In this document: piece by piece, positions 17,127 to 26,000 of the stretch
How the letters are laid out: every line of letters starts with the position of its first letter
How positions within the stretch are numbered: the first letter of the stretch is position 1
DNA from: Akkermansiaceae bacterium
GTDB lineage: Bacteria; Verrucomicrobiota; Verrucomicrobiia; Verrucomicrobiales; Akkermansiaceae
Direction: 5' to 3'
NCBI GenBank assembly: GCA_025457665.1
Contig: JALOTY010000010.1
Coordinates: forward strand, 20,679-84,678
Length of the DNA stretch: 64,000 bases
Position numbers and translations under genes: made by a program
Notes under the pieces: model-generated
Seen by the model: only the letters and a program-made list of their open reading frames with translations
Database searches by the model: none
What the model was told of the DNA's origin: nothing

Positions 17127-18773
17127 GTGTCCCGATTTCTCCCCATCCTTCTGGTCCTCCTGCTCTCGGCCACCCTGCGCGCCCAGGAGGCTCCGGCGGG
17201 CGCGGATGATCCGCGGACGAAAACCCTCGCGGCGATCGAGTCCCAACTCCCCGTCCTGCTTCAGGAGGAAACGGCTCTCAAAAAACTCCGCGAAGACCTC
17301 AAGAAAGCCCTGACGGCCGAGGAAAAGTCCGACCTCGAACAGGCCATCACCGACCGCCGCGCCCGCATTCGCGACATCCGGGACAACATCCGCCTGCTTG
17401 CCTCCGGCATCCCCGAGGATGCATGGAACCAGCAGCCCGGCACCCCCCGCACTCTGAATGAGGAAATCCAGGACGTCCTCAGCCCGGCCATCGAACAACT
17501 CCGCGAAGCCACGGCGGGACCGCGGGAAATGTCGGAACTCCGCGAGGAAATCGCCCGCTGGGAAAACCGACTGAAACTCGCCGATGAAGCTGCCAACCGC
17601 TTGGCCACGCTCCCCGAGGACGAAGCGACGTCATCGGAAATCGCCGGTCATCTCCGCTCCGTCCGCGAACTCTGGGAAGAACGCCGCACCGAAGCCACCG
17701 GCGAACTCCAGGCCCTTCGCACCCGGCTCGATGAGCGCATTTCCCGCAGCCGCGGCCTCGTGGAAACCGTCTCGGACAGCTTCCACAATTTTTGGCGCGG
17801 CCGGGGTTTCAATCTCATCCTCGCCCTCGCCGCTTTCCTCGCCGTCCTTCTCGTCGGCCGCCGCATCCACCATTTCGCCCGCTCCCACAACCCCATCCAG
17901 AAACGCCACCACCAGACGGTCATCGTCCGTTTGCTCGATCTTCTCGCCGGCCTTCTCATCGCCCTCTGCGCCACTTCCGCCGCACTGCTCGTGCTTTACG
18001 TCCGGGCCGATTGGTTGCTTCTCTCCCTCGCCACCATCCTCGTCGTCGCGATCCTGGTCTCCCTGCGGAATTCCGTCATCCCCTACACCGAGCAGATCCG
18101 CACCATCCTCAATCTCGGTCCGGTTCGCCATGGCGAGAGGATCATCATCGATGGCCTGCCCTGGCAGGTCGATACCCTCGGCTTCTACTGCGTTTTTAGT
18201 AATCCCGCCATCCCCGACACCCGCCTCCGCCTGCCCATCCGCGAGGTGATCTCCCTCCGCTCCCGCCCGGCTCCGCCGAAAGAATCCTGGTTCCCCTGCG
18301 CCGTGGACGATTGGGTGGTGCTGAAATCGGGCGTTTATGGCAAGGTCATCCGCATCACCCCGGAGTTCGTGGTCATGCTCCACCTCGGCGGCAGCCGCCA
18401 GACTTTCCCTGTCGCCGAGTTTCTCGCGCTGACTCCGGAAAACCTGTCGAAAGGCTTCCGCGTGAGTTCGATGTTCGGGATCGACTACTCGCATCAAGCC
18501 ATCGCCACCACCACCGTTCCGGATCTGCTCACCCAGGGCATCCAGGCCGCGATGCTTGAAATCATCGACCGCGATCATCTCAAAAACATCAAGGTCGAGT
18601 TCGCCGCAGCCGCCTCGTCATCGCTCGACTTCATCGTCATGGCGGATTTCACCGGCGATGTGGCCAGCCAGCGCAATGTCCTCCAGCGCGCCATCCAGCG
18701 GGCCTGTGTCGATCTCAGTCTGCGGCACGGCTGGCGCATCCCTTTCCCCCAGCTCACCCTGCATCAGGCCTGA
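17127..18773 (+). CDS. MscS-family mechanosensitive channel with periplasmic coiled coil
   Basis: 548 aa. GTG start at 17127 gives a good signal peptide (FLPILLVLLLSATLRAQEA). Residues about 25-215 are a charged, heptad-rich periplasmic region. Membrane helices follow near 226-245, 268-292 and 296-315 (LILALAAFLAVLLVG, DLLAGLLIALCATSAALLVLYV, SLATILVVAILVSL). The MscS beta domain covers PVRHGERIIIDGLPWQVDTLG onward. The C-terminal mixed domain ends in DLSLRHGWRIPFPQLTLHQA, a typical MscS tail. It releases solutes on hypo-osmotic shock. It stands just ahead of a PqiABC cluster; whether they are co-transcribed is not shown. Confidence 0.85.
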   Translation: MSRFLPILLVLLLSATLRAQEAPAGADDPRTKTLAAIESQLPVLLQEETALKKLREDLKKALTAEEKSDLEQAITDRRARIRDIRDNIRLLASGIPEDAWNQQPGTPRTLNEEIQDVLSPAIEQLREATAGPREMSELREEIARWENRLKLADEAANRLATLPEDEATSSEIAGHLRSVRELWEERRTEATGELQALRTRLDERISRSRGLVETVSDSFHNFWRGRGFNLILALAAFLAVLLVGRRIHHFARSHNPIQKRHHQTVIVRLLDLLAGLLIALCATSAALLVLYVRADWLLLSLATILVVAILVSLRNSVIPYTEQIRTILNLGPVRHGERIIIDGLPWQVDTLGFYCVFSNPAIPDTRLRLPIREVISLRSRPAPPKESWFPCAVDDWVVLKSGVYGKVIRITPEFVVMLHLGGSRQTFPVAEFLALTPENLSKGFRVSSMFGIDYSHQAIATTTVPDLLTQGIQAAMLEIIDRDHLKNIKVEFAAAASSSLDFIVMADFTGDVASQRNVLQRAIQRACVDLSLRHGWRIPFPQLTLHQA

Positions 18774-18824
18774 TCCCGCCGCTTTGCGCTGGAGTTTCCC
18801 TCCTGCCGGACCTAGACCATCGGC

Positions 18825-19493
18825 GTGCGCCGCCACCATCCCGGACTTCCCTGGCCGCGACGGCATCGCGAGGAGACCTGCGCCTGTCCGTTCTGCGATG
18901 CCCTCCAGCCCGCACCCCCCTTGCAGGAAGGGGAGGCCGCCCTGTGCGGTCACTGCGGCGAGGTCCTCTTCACGAACAAGCCCCGCTCCCTCTCGCGGGC
19001 GGTCGGCTTCTCCGCCGCAGCGCTCATTTTCATGGCGCTCACCCACGCTTTCCCCTTCCTCACCATGGAAGCCGCAGGAAATCAAACCCGCCTCGGCCTC
19101 CTTCAGAGCGCCCAAGCCTTGTGGGTCGATGGTGCCCCTCTGCTCTCCTTCCTCACCCTGGTCTTCACCGTCATTGCCCCCGTCGTTCTCGCGGGAGGCT
19201 TGCTTTACATCTGCGCGCCCTTGATGAGCGGTCGCTCGCTGCCCGGTGCCCGATTTGTCGCCCGCTGGATCCAGCGCTCGGAACCCTGGTCCATGCTCGA
19301 AGTCTTCCTCCTCGGCTTCATCGTCTCGCTCCTCAAGCTCGGTCATGTCGCAGACATCCGTTTTGAAATCGGCCTCTGGGCCCTCGTCGCGGTGGTCATC
19401 TGCCTGACCGCCGCCATGGCCGGCATCGATCGCCGTGAACTCTGGGATCGCCTCGAGCTGACCTTTCCCGAGGAAACCCCATCGCTCCCCTAA
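18825..19493 (+). CDS. pqiA: PqiA-family membrane protein with zinc ribbon (first copy)
   Basis: 222 aa, GTG start. The N-terminal zinc ribbon has CPFC (about residues 21-24) and CGHC (about 41-44). Four membrane helices follow (AVGFSAAALIFMALTHAFPF, PLLSFLTLVFTVIAPVVLAGG, SMLEVFLLGFIVSLLKLG, LWALVAVVICLTAAMAG). HAFPFLTME and WSMLEVFLLGFIVSLLKL are PqiA/YebS hallmarks. In Enterobacteria PqiA is the inner-membrane partner of the MCE protein PqiB. Here the two halves of the larger two-domain PqiA appear as two adjacent genes. The next gene begins about 10 bases after the stop. Confidence 0.85.
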   Translation: MRRHHPGLPWPRRHREETCACPFCDALQPAPPLQEGEAALCGHCGEVLFTNKPRSLSRAVGFSAAALIFMALTHAFPFLTMEAAGNQTRLGLLQSAQALWVDGAPLLSFLTLVFTVIAPVVLAGGLLYICAPLMSGRSLPGARFVARWIQRSEPWSMLEVFLLGFIVSLLKLGHVADIRFEIGLWALVAVVICLTAAMAGIDRRELWDRLELTFPEETPSLP

Positions 19494-19503
19494 CACCCCA
19501 GCC

Positions 19504-20154
19504 CTGAACCCGCCCACCTCCAGCCCCAGCGGATCCTTCGCCGCCGATCTCGATCTCGCTTCCTGCCATTGCTGCGGAAAGCTCAGCCCGGTGTCGCTGG
19601 GTCACTGCCCGCGCTGCCACAGCCGCCTCCACCTCCGCAAACCCCACAGCCTGCACCGCACCCTCGCTCTGGTCTCGGCTGCCATCGCGTTCTACATCCC
19701 CGCCATGGTCCTTCCGGTCATGGACGTTCAAGGCATCGGCGCCTCCACCGCCGGCGGTTCGCCCGGGGGCTCCACCATCCTCGGCGGCGTCGTGACCTTC
19801 TGGAAAACCGGCTCCTACCCGGTCGCCATCATCATCTTCACCGCCTCGGTCCTCATCCCCATCCTCAAAATCCTCGCCCTGCTCTGGCTCTGCGCCGCCA
19901 CCGCCGGCCGCGCCCATGGCACCGCCCGCTCCCACACCATGGCCTACCACATCACCGAACTCATCGGCCGCTGGTCCATGGTCGATGTCTTCGTCGTCGC
20001 CATCCTCGTCTGTCTCGTCCGCCTCGGGGTCCTCATGACGATCACCCCCGGGCCCGCCGCTTTGTCCTTCGCAGCAGTCGTCATTCTGACCATGCTCGCC
20101 GCCATGAGCTTCGATCCCCGCCTCGTCTGGGACCACCAACGCCGGAATCCATGA
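19504..20154 (+). CDS. pqiA: PqiA-family membrane protein, second copy; likely non-ATG (CTG) start
   Basis: About 216 aa if read from the CTG at 19504. The first conventional start (GTG 19591) would cut the zinc ribbon in half. Upstream and in frame, the sequence reads LDLASCHCCGKL before GHCPRCHSRL, giving a complete C-x2-C ... C-x2-C ribbon. The real start must therefore be upstream, and no ATG, GTG or TTG lies between 19494 and 19591 in frame. Four membrane helices follow, with WSMVDVFVVAILVCLVRLG matching the first copy's WSMLEVFLLG segment. The stop overlaps the PqiB start by ATGA (20151-20154). Confidence 0.8.
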   Translation: MNPPTSSPSGSFAADLDLASCHCCGKLSPVSLGHCPRCHSRLHLRKPHSLHRTLALVSAAIAFYIPAMVLPVMDVQGIGASTAGGSPGGSTILGGVVTFWKTGSYPVAIIIFTASVLIPILKILALLWLCAATAGRAHGTARSHTMAYHITELIGRWSMVDVFVVAILVCLVRLGVLMTITPGPAALSFAAVVILTMLAAMSFDPRLVWDHQRRNP

Positions 20155-21800
20155 GCGAAACGCCCACCGAATATCAGCCCACGATCCGCAAACGCCGCCG
20201 CATCAGCAGCGTCTGGCTCGTGCCTGCCCTCGCCTTCCTCCTCGCCGGATGGCTGATCTGGAAAAACAACATCGATAAGGGACCTCTCGTCACGATCCGC
20301 TTCGATACCGCCGAAGGCATCGCCTCGGGAAAAACCGAAGTCCGCTGCCGCTCCGTCCCCGTCGGCATGGTGGAAAGGGTCACGCTCACCGATAGCCTTC
20401 AGGCCGACGTCGAGGTCCGCGTCCGCCCCGACTATGCCGATCTCCTGCGCAGCGACAGCCGCTTCTGGGTCGTCCGTCCCCGCGTTTCCACCAGCAACGT
20501 TTCCGGTCTCGGCACCCTGATCACCGGAGCCTATCTGGAACTCGACCCCGGCACTCTCGCCAGCGGCCAGACCCGCTACATCGGGCTCGAAGAACCGCCC
20601 GTCACCTCCAGCAGCGTGCCCGGGCTGCGCCTCACTCTGGTGGCCGATGATGCCGGCTCGCTCACCGTCGGTTCACCCATCTACCACCGCGGTTTCGAAG
20701 TCGGGAAAGTCGAACGACGCGCCCTCAGCCTCAAGAACCGCAACGTGCAGTTCAATGTCTTCATCGCCGATCGCTACGCCTCCCTGGTTCGCAAGGGCAC
20801 CCGCTTCTGGAACAATTCGGGCATCGACCTCACCGCCAGCTCCGAAGGCTTCAAGTTCCGCACGCCTTCGGTCCAGGCCATCGTCACCGGCGGTGCCACC
20901 TTCTCCACGCCCGAGGAAAATCTCGATTCCCCACCCGCAGGCGATGGCGATTTCTTCACGCTCTACGAAGACCAGACCGCGGCCGAAGACTCGCACTTCG
21001 AGCCGGACCGACGCGCCCTCCTCTTCTTCGACCAATCCGTCCGCGGCCTCACCCGCGGTGCCTCCGTCGAGTTCCGCGGCATCCAGGTCGGCCGCGTGGT
21101 CGAGGTTTCCTTCAAACACTCCAGCCCGGGCGATACCCGCGTGCCCGTCCTCATCGAGTTCGATACCCGCTCACTCCATCGCACCAAGCCCCTCGAATCC
21201 GGCGAAGAAGACCGCATCGATCTCGCCGAAGCCGTTCACAAAGGCCTCCGCGCCAAACTGGCCAGCGCCTCCCTCATCACCGGCGCCCTGTTCATCGATC
21301 TCGATTTCGATGCCGAGTCGCCCCCCATGGAGCTTGGAAAGTCCGGCGACTTCGATGTCATCCCCACCGTCCCCGGCGGCTTCGCGAAACTTGAAGAAAA
21401 GCTCAATGCCATCCTCACGAAACTCGAAGCCCTGCCGCTCGATGAAACCCTCGTGAAATTCGGCAAAGCCGCCGATGAGACCGCCGCCACCGTCGCCGAA
21501 GCCCGTGAAACCCTCACCGCCATCGAGACCACCCTTGCCGATGCCCAGAAAATCCTCGGCTCGGACGACACCCAGAACGTCACGGTCGAACTCAACAAAA
21601 CCTTGGTCGAACTGCGCCAATCCATCGAATCCCTCGGCCCCGCAGGTGCCGTCCAAGGCGACCTCCGGCTCACCCTCGATGAACTCCGCTCCGCCCTCCG
21701 CGCCTTCGAGAAGCTTTCGAACAGCATCGATGAGGAACCAAACTCCCTCCTCTTCGGCCGCGAGTCCTCCGGCGATCCCATCCCCCGGGCACGACGCTAA
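20151..21800 (+). CDS. pqiB: PqiB-family MCE-domain protein
   Basis: 549 aa. A single N-terminal anchor (SSVWLVPALAFLLAGWLIW) is followed by three MCE (MlaD-like) domains, recognisable by TIRFDTAEGIASGKTEVRCRSVPVGMVERV (about 44-75, quoted here only as its position), GSPIYHRGFEVGKVE (about 180) and RGASVEFRGIQVGRVVEV (about 300). A C-terminal helical and coiled-coil tail follows (about 400-520). PqiB/YebT proteins form hexameric tubes across the periplasm for lipid transport between membranes. It is coupled to pqiA by a four-base overlap, and the PqiC lipoprotein gene follows after 36 bases. Confidence 0.92.
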   Translation: MSETPTEYQPTIRKRRRISSVWLVPALAFLLAGWLIWKNNIDKGPLVTIRFDTAEGIASGKTEVRCRSVPVGMVERVTLTDSLQADVEVRVRPDYADLLRSDSRFWVVRPRVSTSNVSGLGTLITGAYLELDPGTLASGQTRYIGLEEPPVTSSSVPGLRLTLVADDAGSLTVGSPIYHRGFEVGKVERRALSLKNRNVQFNVFIADRYASLVRKGTRFWNNSGIDLTASSEGFKFRTPSVQAIVTGGATFSTPEENLDSPPAGDGDFFTLYEDQTAAEDSHFEPDRRALLFFDQSVRGLTRGASVEFRGIQVGRVVEVSFKHSSPGDTRVPVLIEFDTRSLHRTKPLESGEEDRIDLAEAVHKGLRAKLASASLITGALFIDLDFDAESPPMELGKSGDFDVIPTVPGGFAKLEEKLNAILTKLEALPLDETLVKFGKAADETAATVAEARETLTAIETTLADAQKILGSDDTQNVTVELNKTLVELRQSIESLGPAGAVQGDLRLTLDELRSALRAFEKLSNSIDEEPNSLLFGRESSGDPIPRARR

Positions 21801-21836
21801 GGAAACCCCGCCACCCAGCCACTCCGCCCCTTTCCC

Positions 21837-22397
21837 ATGCCACGCCTCTTGAAATCTCTCGTTTCCAGCATTGCCCTTTTCCTGCTGGCTTCCTGCGCCG
21901 CTCCCAAAAGCTACTACCTCCTCACCCCGGAAGGCCCCGCCCCGGCCGGCGGTGGGCCAGGCATCGGCGTCGGCCCAGTGAGCATCGCCGCTTATCTCGA
22001 CCGCCCCAACCTCGTCTTCCAGGAAAGCGGCAACCGACTCGCCGTCGCCGAGTCGCACCGCTGGGCCGGGGACCTCGAAAACAACATCGCCACCGTCCTC
22101 GCCGCCAATCTCGGCCGACGCCAAAACACTGGCAACGTCCGCACCTATCCGTGGAGCGACGATGGCGATCTGCGACGCCAGATCAGCATCGATGTCCGCC
22201 AACTCCACGGCACGGCCGATGGCGATGCCGTTCTCGAAGCCGCCTGGCGCGTGTATTCGCTGCCGGATCGGCGCATGATCGCCAGCAAAAGCTGGTCCGG
22301 CACCGAGCCCTTGGAGGCCGATGGATACGACGCCCTCGCCGCCGCCCAGTCCCGCCTGCTCGCCCGCCTTGCCACGGAAATTTCCCGCTCCCTCTGA
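21837..22397 (+). CDS. pqiC: PqiC-family (DUF330/ABC-type aux) lipoprotein
   Basis: 186 aa. Lipoprotein signal SSIALFLLASC with Cys about residue 21, then PKSYYLLTPEG, the family's opening (xYYxL). IGVGPVSIAAYLDRPNLVF and WAGDLENNIATVLAANLG match the PqiC/YmbA pattern. PqiC is the outer-membrane lipoprotein that caps the PqiB tube. The position at the end of pqiA-pqiA-pqiB fits the canonical operon. Confidence 0.9.
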   Translation: MPRLLKSLVSSIALFLLASCAAPKSYYLLTPEGPAPAGGGPGIGVGPVSIAAYLDRPNLVFQESGNRLAVAESHRWAGDLENNIATVLAANLGRRQNTGNVRTYPWSDDGDLRRQISIDVRQLHGTADGDAVLEAAWRVYSLPDRRMIASKSWSGTEPLEADGYDALAAAQSRLLARLATEISRSL

Positions 22398-22466
22398 TCC
22401 TTCCTTTGCCGCCCCTCCCGCCGCAAAAGGCTTGCAAGCCAAGTCCCCTGCCCCTACCTCCCCGCC

Positions 22467-22898
22467 ATGCCTCTTGAGACCACCCTCATTCTTTTCAAGC
22501 CCGACGCCGTTGCCAAAAACCTCGTCGGCACCGTTCTCGCCCGCTTCGAGAAAGAAGGCTTCAAGATCCGCGGCCTGAAGATGATGAAACTCAGCGATGA
22601 AATCCTCGCCGAGCACTACTCCCACATCGCCGACAAGCCCTTCTTCCCCGATGTCCGCGGCTTCATGCAGGAAACTCCCGTGATCGCCCTCGCTCTCGAA
22701 GGCGAGGACATCATCGCCAAAGTTCGCGACCTCCTCGGGCCCACCGATTCCAAGACCGCCGCCCCCGGCACCATCCGTGGTGACTTCGGCGACAAAACCG
22801 GCGAATCGAAAATGCGTAACATCTGCCACGCCTCCGACAGCCCGGAAGCCGCCGCCGCCGAAATCAACCGCTTCTTCGCCCCCGGCGAAGTCTTCTGA
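22467..22898 (+). CDS. ndk: Nucleoside diphosphate kinase
   Basis: 143 aa, the standard length. Transfers the gamma phosphate between NTPs and NDPs through phospho-His. The active-site motif RNICHASDS (His about residue 119) is present, with LILFKPDAVAKNLVG at the N-terminus and GTIRGDFG (GT-RGDF) at about 101-108. It lies 69 bases after pqiC and is closed by a strong intrinsic terminator at 22924-22957. Confidence 0.97.
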   Translation: MPLETTLILFKPDAVAKNLVGTVLARFEKEGFKIRGLKMMKLSDEILAEHYSHIADKPFFPDVRGFMQETPVIALALEGEDIIAKVRDLLGPTDSKTAAPGTIRGDFGDKTGESKMRNICHASDSPEAAAAEINRFFAPGEVF

Positions 22899-22923
22899 TT
22901 TCCCTCTATCTTTTCCCCCTCCC

Positions 22924-22957
22924 AAGCCGCCGTCCGCCCTCCGGACCGCGGCTTTTT
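22924..22957 (+). terminator. Rho-independent terminator of ndk
   Basis: AAGCCGC (22924-22930) pairs with GCGGCTT (22948-22954) and GTCCG pairs with CGGAC inside it, with loop around 22937-22941. The stem is followed directly by a T-run (22953-22957). It lies 26 bases after the ndk stop. Confidence 0.8.
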
Positions 22958-23029
22958 CCTTGGTCACATGAAACAGCGCTCAGGAGCGCCGAATCCTACC
23001 GCCGGATCTTTTCCACGCTTCGCGACCTC

Positions 23030-26000
23030 TCACCCCGCGTCGGCATACACGCTCCGGCCGTCTTCCGGATACTTCTCCAGCACATGCTGGAACAAGGCCC
23101 CGCACTTGGATTCGAAAAGGTCCGCCGTGTATTTCTCCGGCAACCCGGCATCCAGCATCTTCTCGATCTCGACCCGCACCGCCGCCCGCGTCGTCCGCTT
23201 GTTCCGCCACGCCAGCACCAGCAGCTCGGTCTTCAGCTTCGCCAGCAGCTCCTTGCAGACCTTCTTGATCGCCTCGATCTCCTTCGGATCGAGTTCCGGA
23301 CCGGGGCGGGTAAGGATGTCGAAGACCGCCAGCTCCTCCTCGCTGACGTTCTCGCGCAGATGCCGCTGCTCCTCCTCATTGAGATCCTTGGAAAACTTCA
23401 CCAGTTCCTCGAACAGCGCCTCGATGCTCATCGCGCCGCTGTTGTAGGCCTCGATCATCTTCTGGAATCGGTCGAGGTAGTCGTAGCGGCTCGCGTTGAG
23501 GCGGATCATTTTGTCCAGCTTCCGCTCGATCAGCGCCCGTAGCTGCTGCGCCTCCAGGTTCTTCGTCTTCGATTTGGCGAATTTCCTCTCCAGCACCTCG
23601 AAATCCACCCGGCTCAGGTCGATCACCTTCGCCTCCTCGCCAGGCTCGACGTGCGGCGAAGCGATCACCGATTTATCGAGCTTCTTCCCGATCTCCTCCA
23701 GCACCGCCGTGATGTTCACCGGGTCGGCCTGCGCGCGGATCGCCTTCTCCAGCTCGCGAATCACCTGCGCCTTCGGGGCCAGCTTCGGGATGACCGGGTC
23801 CGGCATCACCGCCTTGTAGAGCCGCTGCACATCGCGGGCATGGCCGAGGAAGCCGTCCTTCACCCCGTCCGTCCGCATCAGCCGGTCCACGGCCGTGAGG
23901 AAATGCGCCACCGAATCCTTCGCCACGAATTCCACATCCACGTTCTGCTTCCGGCAAAAGTCCGCCGCCTGCTCCAGCGCGATCTTCAGCGCCTCGATCA
24001 GCTCGGTCTTGTCCTTCACCGGCAGCTCGCCGCCGCCGCGGCCGCTGCCGTAGATCGCCAGCGCCTTCTCCAGCTCGGTGAAAACGTTCGCGTAGTCCAC
24101 GATCAGGCCGTTGACCTTGTCGCCATACACCCGGTTCGCCCGGGCGATGGTCTGCATCAGCGTGTGCCCGCGCATCGGCTTGTCCAGGTAGAGCGTCGAG
24201 CAGCTCGGCGCATCGAATCCGGTCAGCCACATCGCGCAGACGAAAACGAGGCGGAAGGAGTCCTTCGGGTCCTTGAACTTGGTCTCGAGGTCCTCCTTCA
24301 CCATCCGCTCGCGGTGCGGCAGGATGTCGAAGCCCTTCTTCGCCATCTCGGCGATCTCGTTCTGCCCCGGCGACACCACCACCGCCATGTCGGTTTCCGT
24401 GAGGTTGCGCAGCCTTTCGAGAAGCACCGGATAATCCCCATGCTGAGGGTGCAGCCCGTCCAGCGCCGACCGCACCCGCGCCGTTTCCGCCTGCCACTCG
24501 GCCCGGACCTTCTCATACATCTTGAGCGTGGTCAGCTTGTCGATCGAGACCACCATCGCCTTCCCCTGATACCCGCGGTTCAGGAAATGGTGCACGATGT
24601 CCTTCGCCACCGCGTCCAGCCGCTCCTCGCGGGTGATCAGGTGATAGCGCTTGCCGAGCACCTGCTTCAGCTTCTCCTCCTGGTCGTCGTCCAGCCCGGC
24701 CTCGTCGATCACCTGGTAGATCTCGTCGTTCAGCTCCGGGTTGGTGATCTGGAGCTCCGGCGTCCGGTTCTCGTAGAACAGCGGCACCGTCGCCCCGTCC
24801 TCCACGCTCTGGCGGAAGTCGTAGATGCTCACGTAGTCGCCGAAGACCTCCCGCGTCCGTTCCTCGCCGGCGATCAGCGGCGTGCCGGTGAAGGCCACGA
24901 ACTTCGCATTCGGTAGCGCCGTGCGCATGTTCATCGCCAGCGTGTCGTACTGGCTGCGGTGCGCCTCGTCGGTCAGCACGATGATGTCGTCCCGCTCGCT
25001 CAGCACCGGATGCAGCGTCCCCGGCTCGGTGCGGAACTTGTGGATCAGGGTGAACACGTAGCGGTGGTCCTCGCCCAGCAGCTTGCGCAGTTCCCGAGTG
25101 CTGCCCGCCTGGCACAGCTCGGTGGCCGCGCCGCAGGCGAGGAAGGTGCGGTAAATCTGGGTGTCCAGCTCCTGCCGGTCGGTGATCACCACGAAGGTCC
25201 AGTTCCCCGCCAGCTTGCGGAACACCTTCTCGGCGAAGAACACCATAGAGAAACTTTTGCCAGAGCCTTGGGTATGCCAAAACACGCCGATGCCATTCTT
25301 CGGGCCGCGATAGTTATCGGGCAAAGTTTCTCCACCCTCACCCCCGGCCCCTCTCCCAGAGGTAGAGGGGAGTGAAGAGGCAATCTTCTCCAGGGCAGCT
25401 TCCGTATCGTTCAAGATCAGCTCGTTGGGGAGCCGGACGATCTTGAATCCCTGCGTCGTCAACGCGGCGTCCCGCATCTTGTCTTTCTTCGCCGTCGCTT
25501 CCGTCTGATGAACTTCGCCATCCGCTTCAACAATCAGACCATGCTCCGCACATAAGAAATCAGGGATGTAATCACCCACCTGATGCTGACGCCGGAACTT
25601 CAGCCCAAGAAACCGACGATCCCGCAGGAGTTCCCATAGCAAATCCTCCGCAGGAGTCTGCTTCCGCCTCAGCTCACGCGCCCTCTCCACCATTCCCGCA
25701 AACTGAAATCCGCCTCTGAAATGCGGAACCTCTTTCCCCCTCTCCCCGTGGGAGAGGGCCGGGGTGAGGGTTTCCTTGGAGCCACCTCGAAGCGGGACAT
25801 TACCATCACGCTCACAAATCCTGATCAGGGCCGCGATTGCCCGATTGACCCCAAGGAATTGGTGATTGCGCGCCACCAGCTTGCCGACCGCTCCCTTGCT
25901 CTCCGAGAACCGGCAATAGTTCTCCAAAAGATCCAGCAGCCGACCCTTCTCACAAGTCCCGCGCAGCAGCGTCTTCAACGACACCTCCGGCAGCTCGTCC

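Noticed and set aside
23651..24916. 421-residue plus-strand frame across hsdR
   Set aside because: Antisense to the helicase domain; repetitive Arg/His/Leu composition of a shadow frame.
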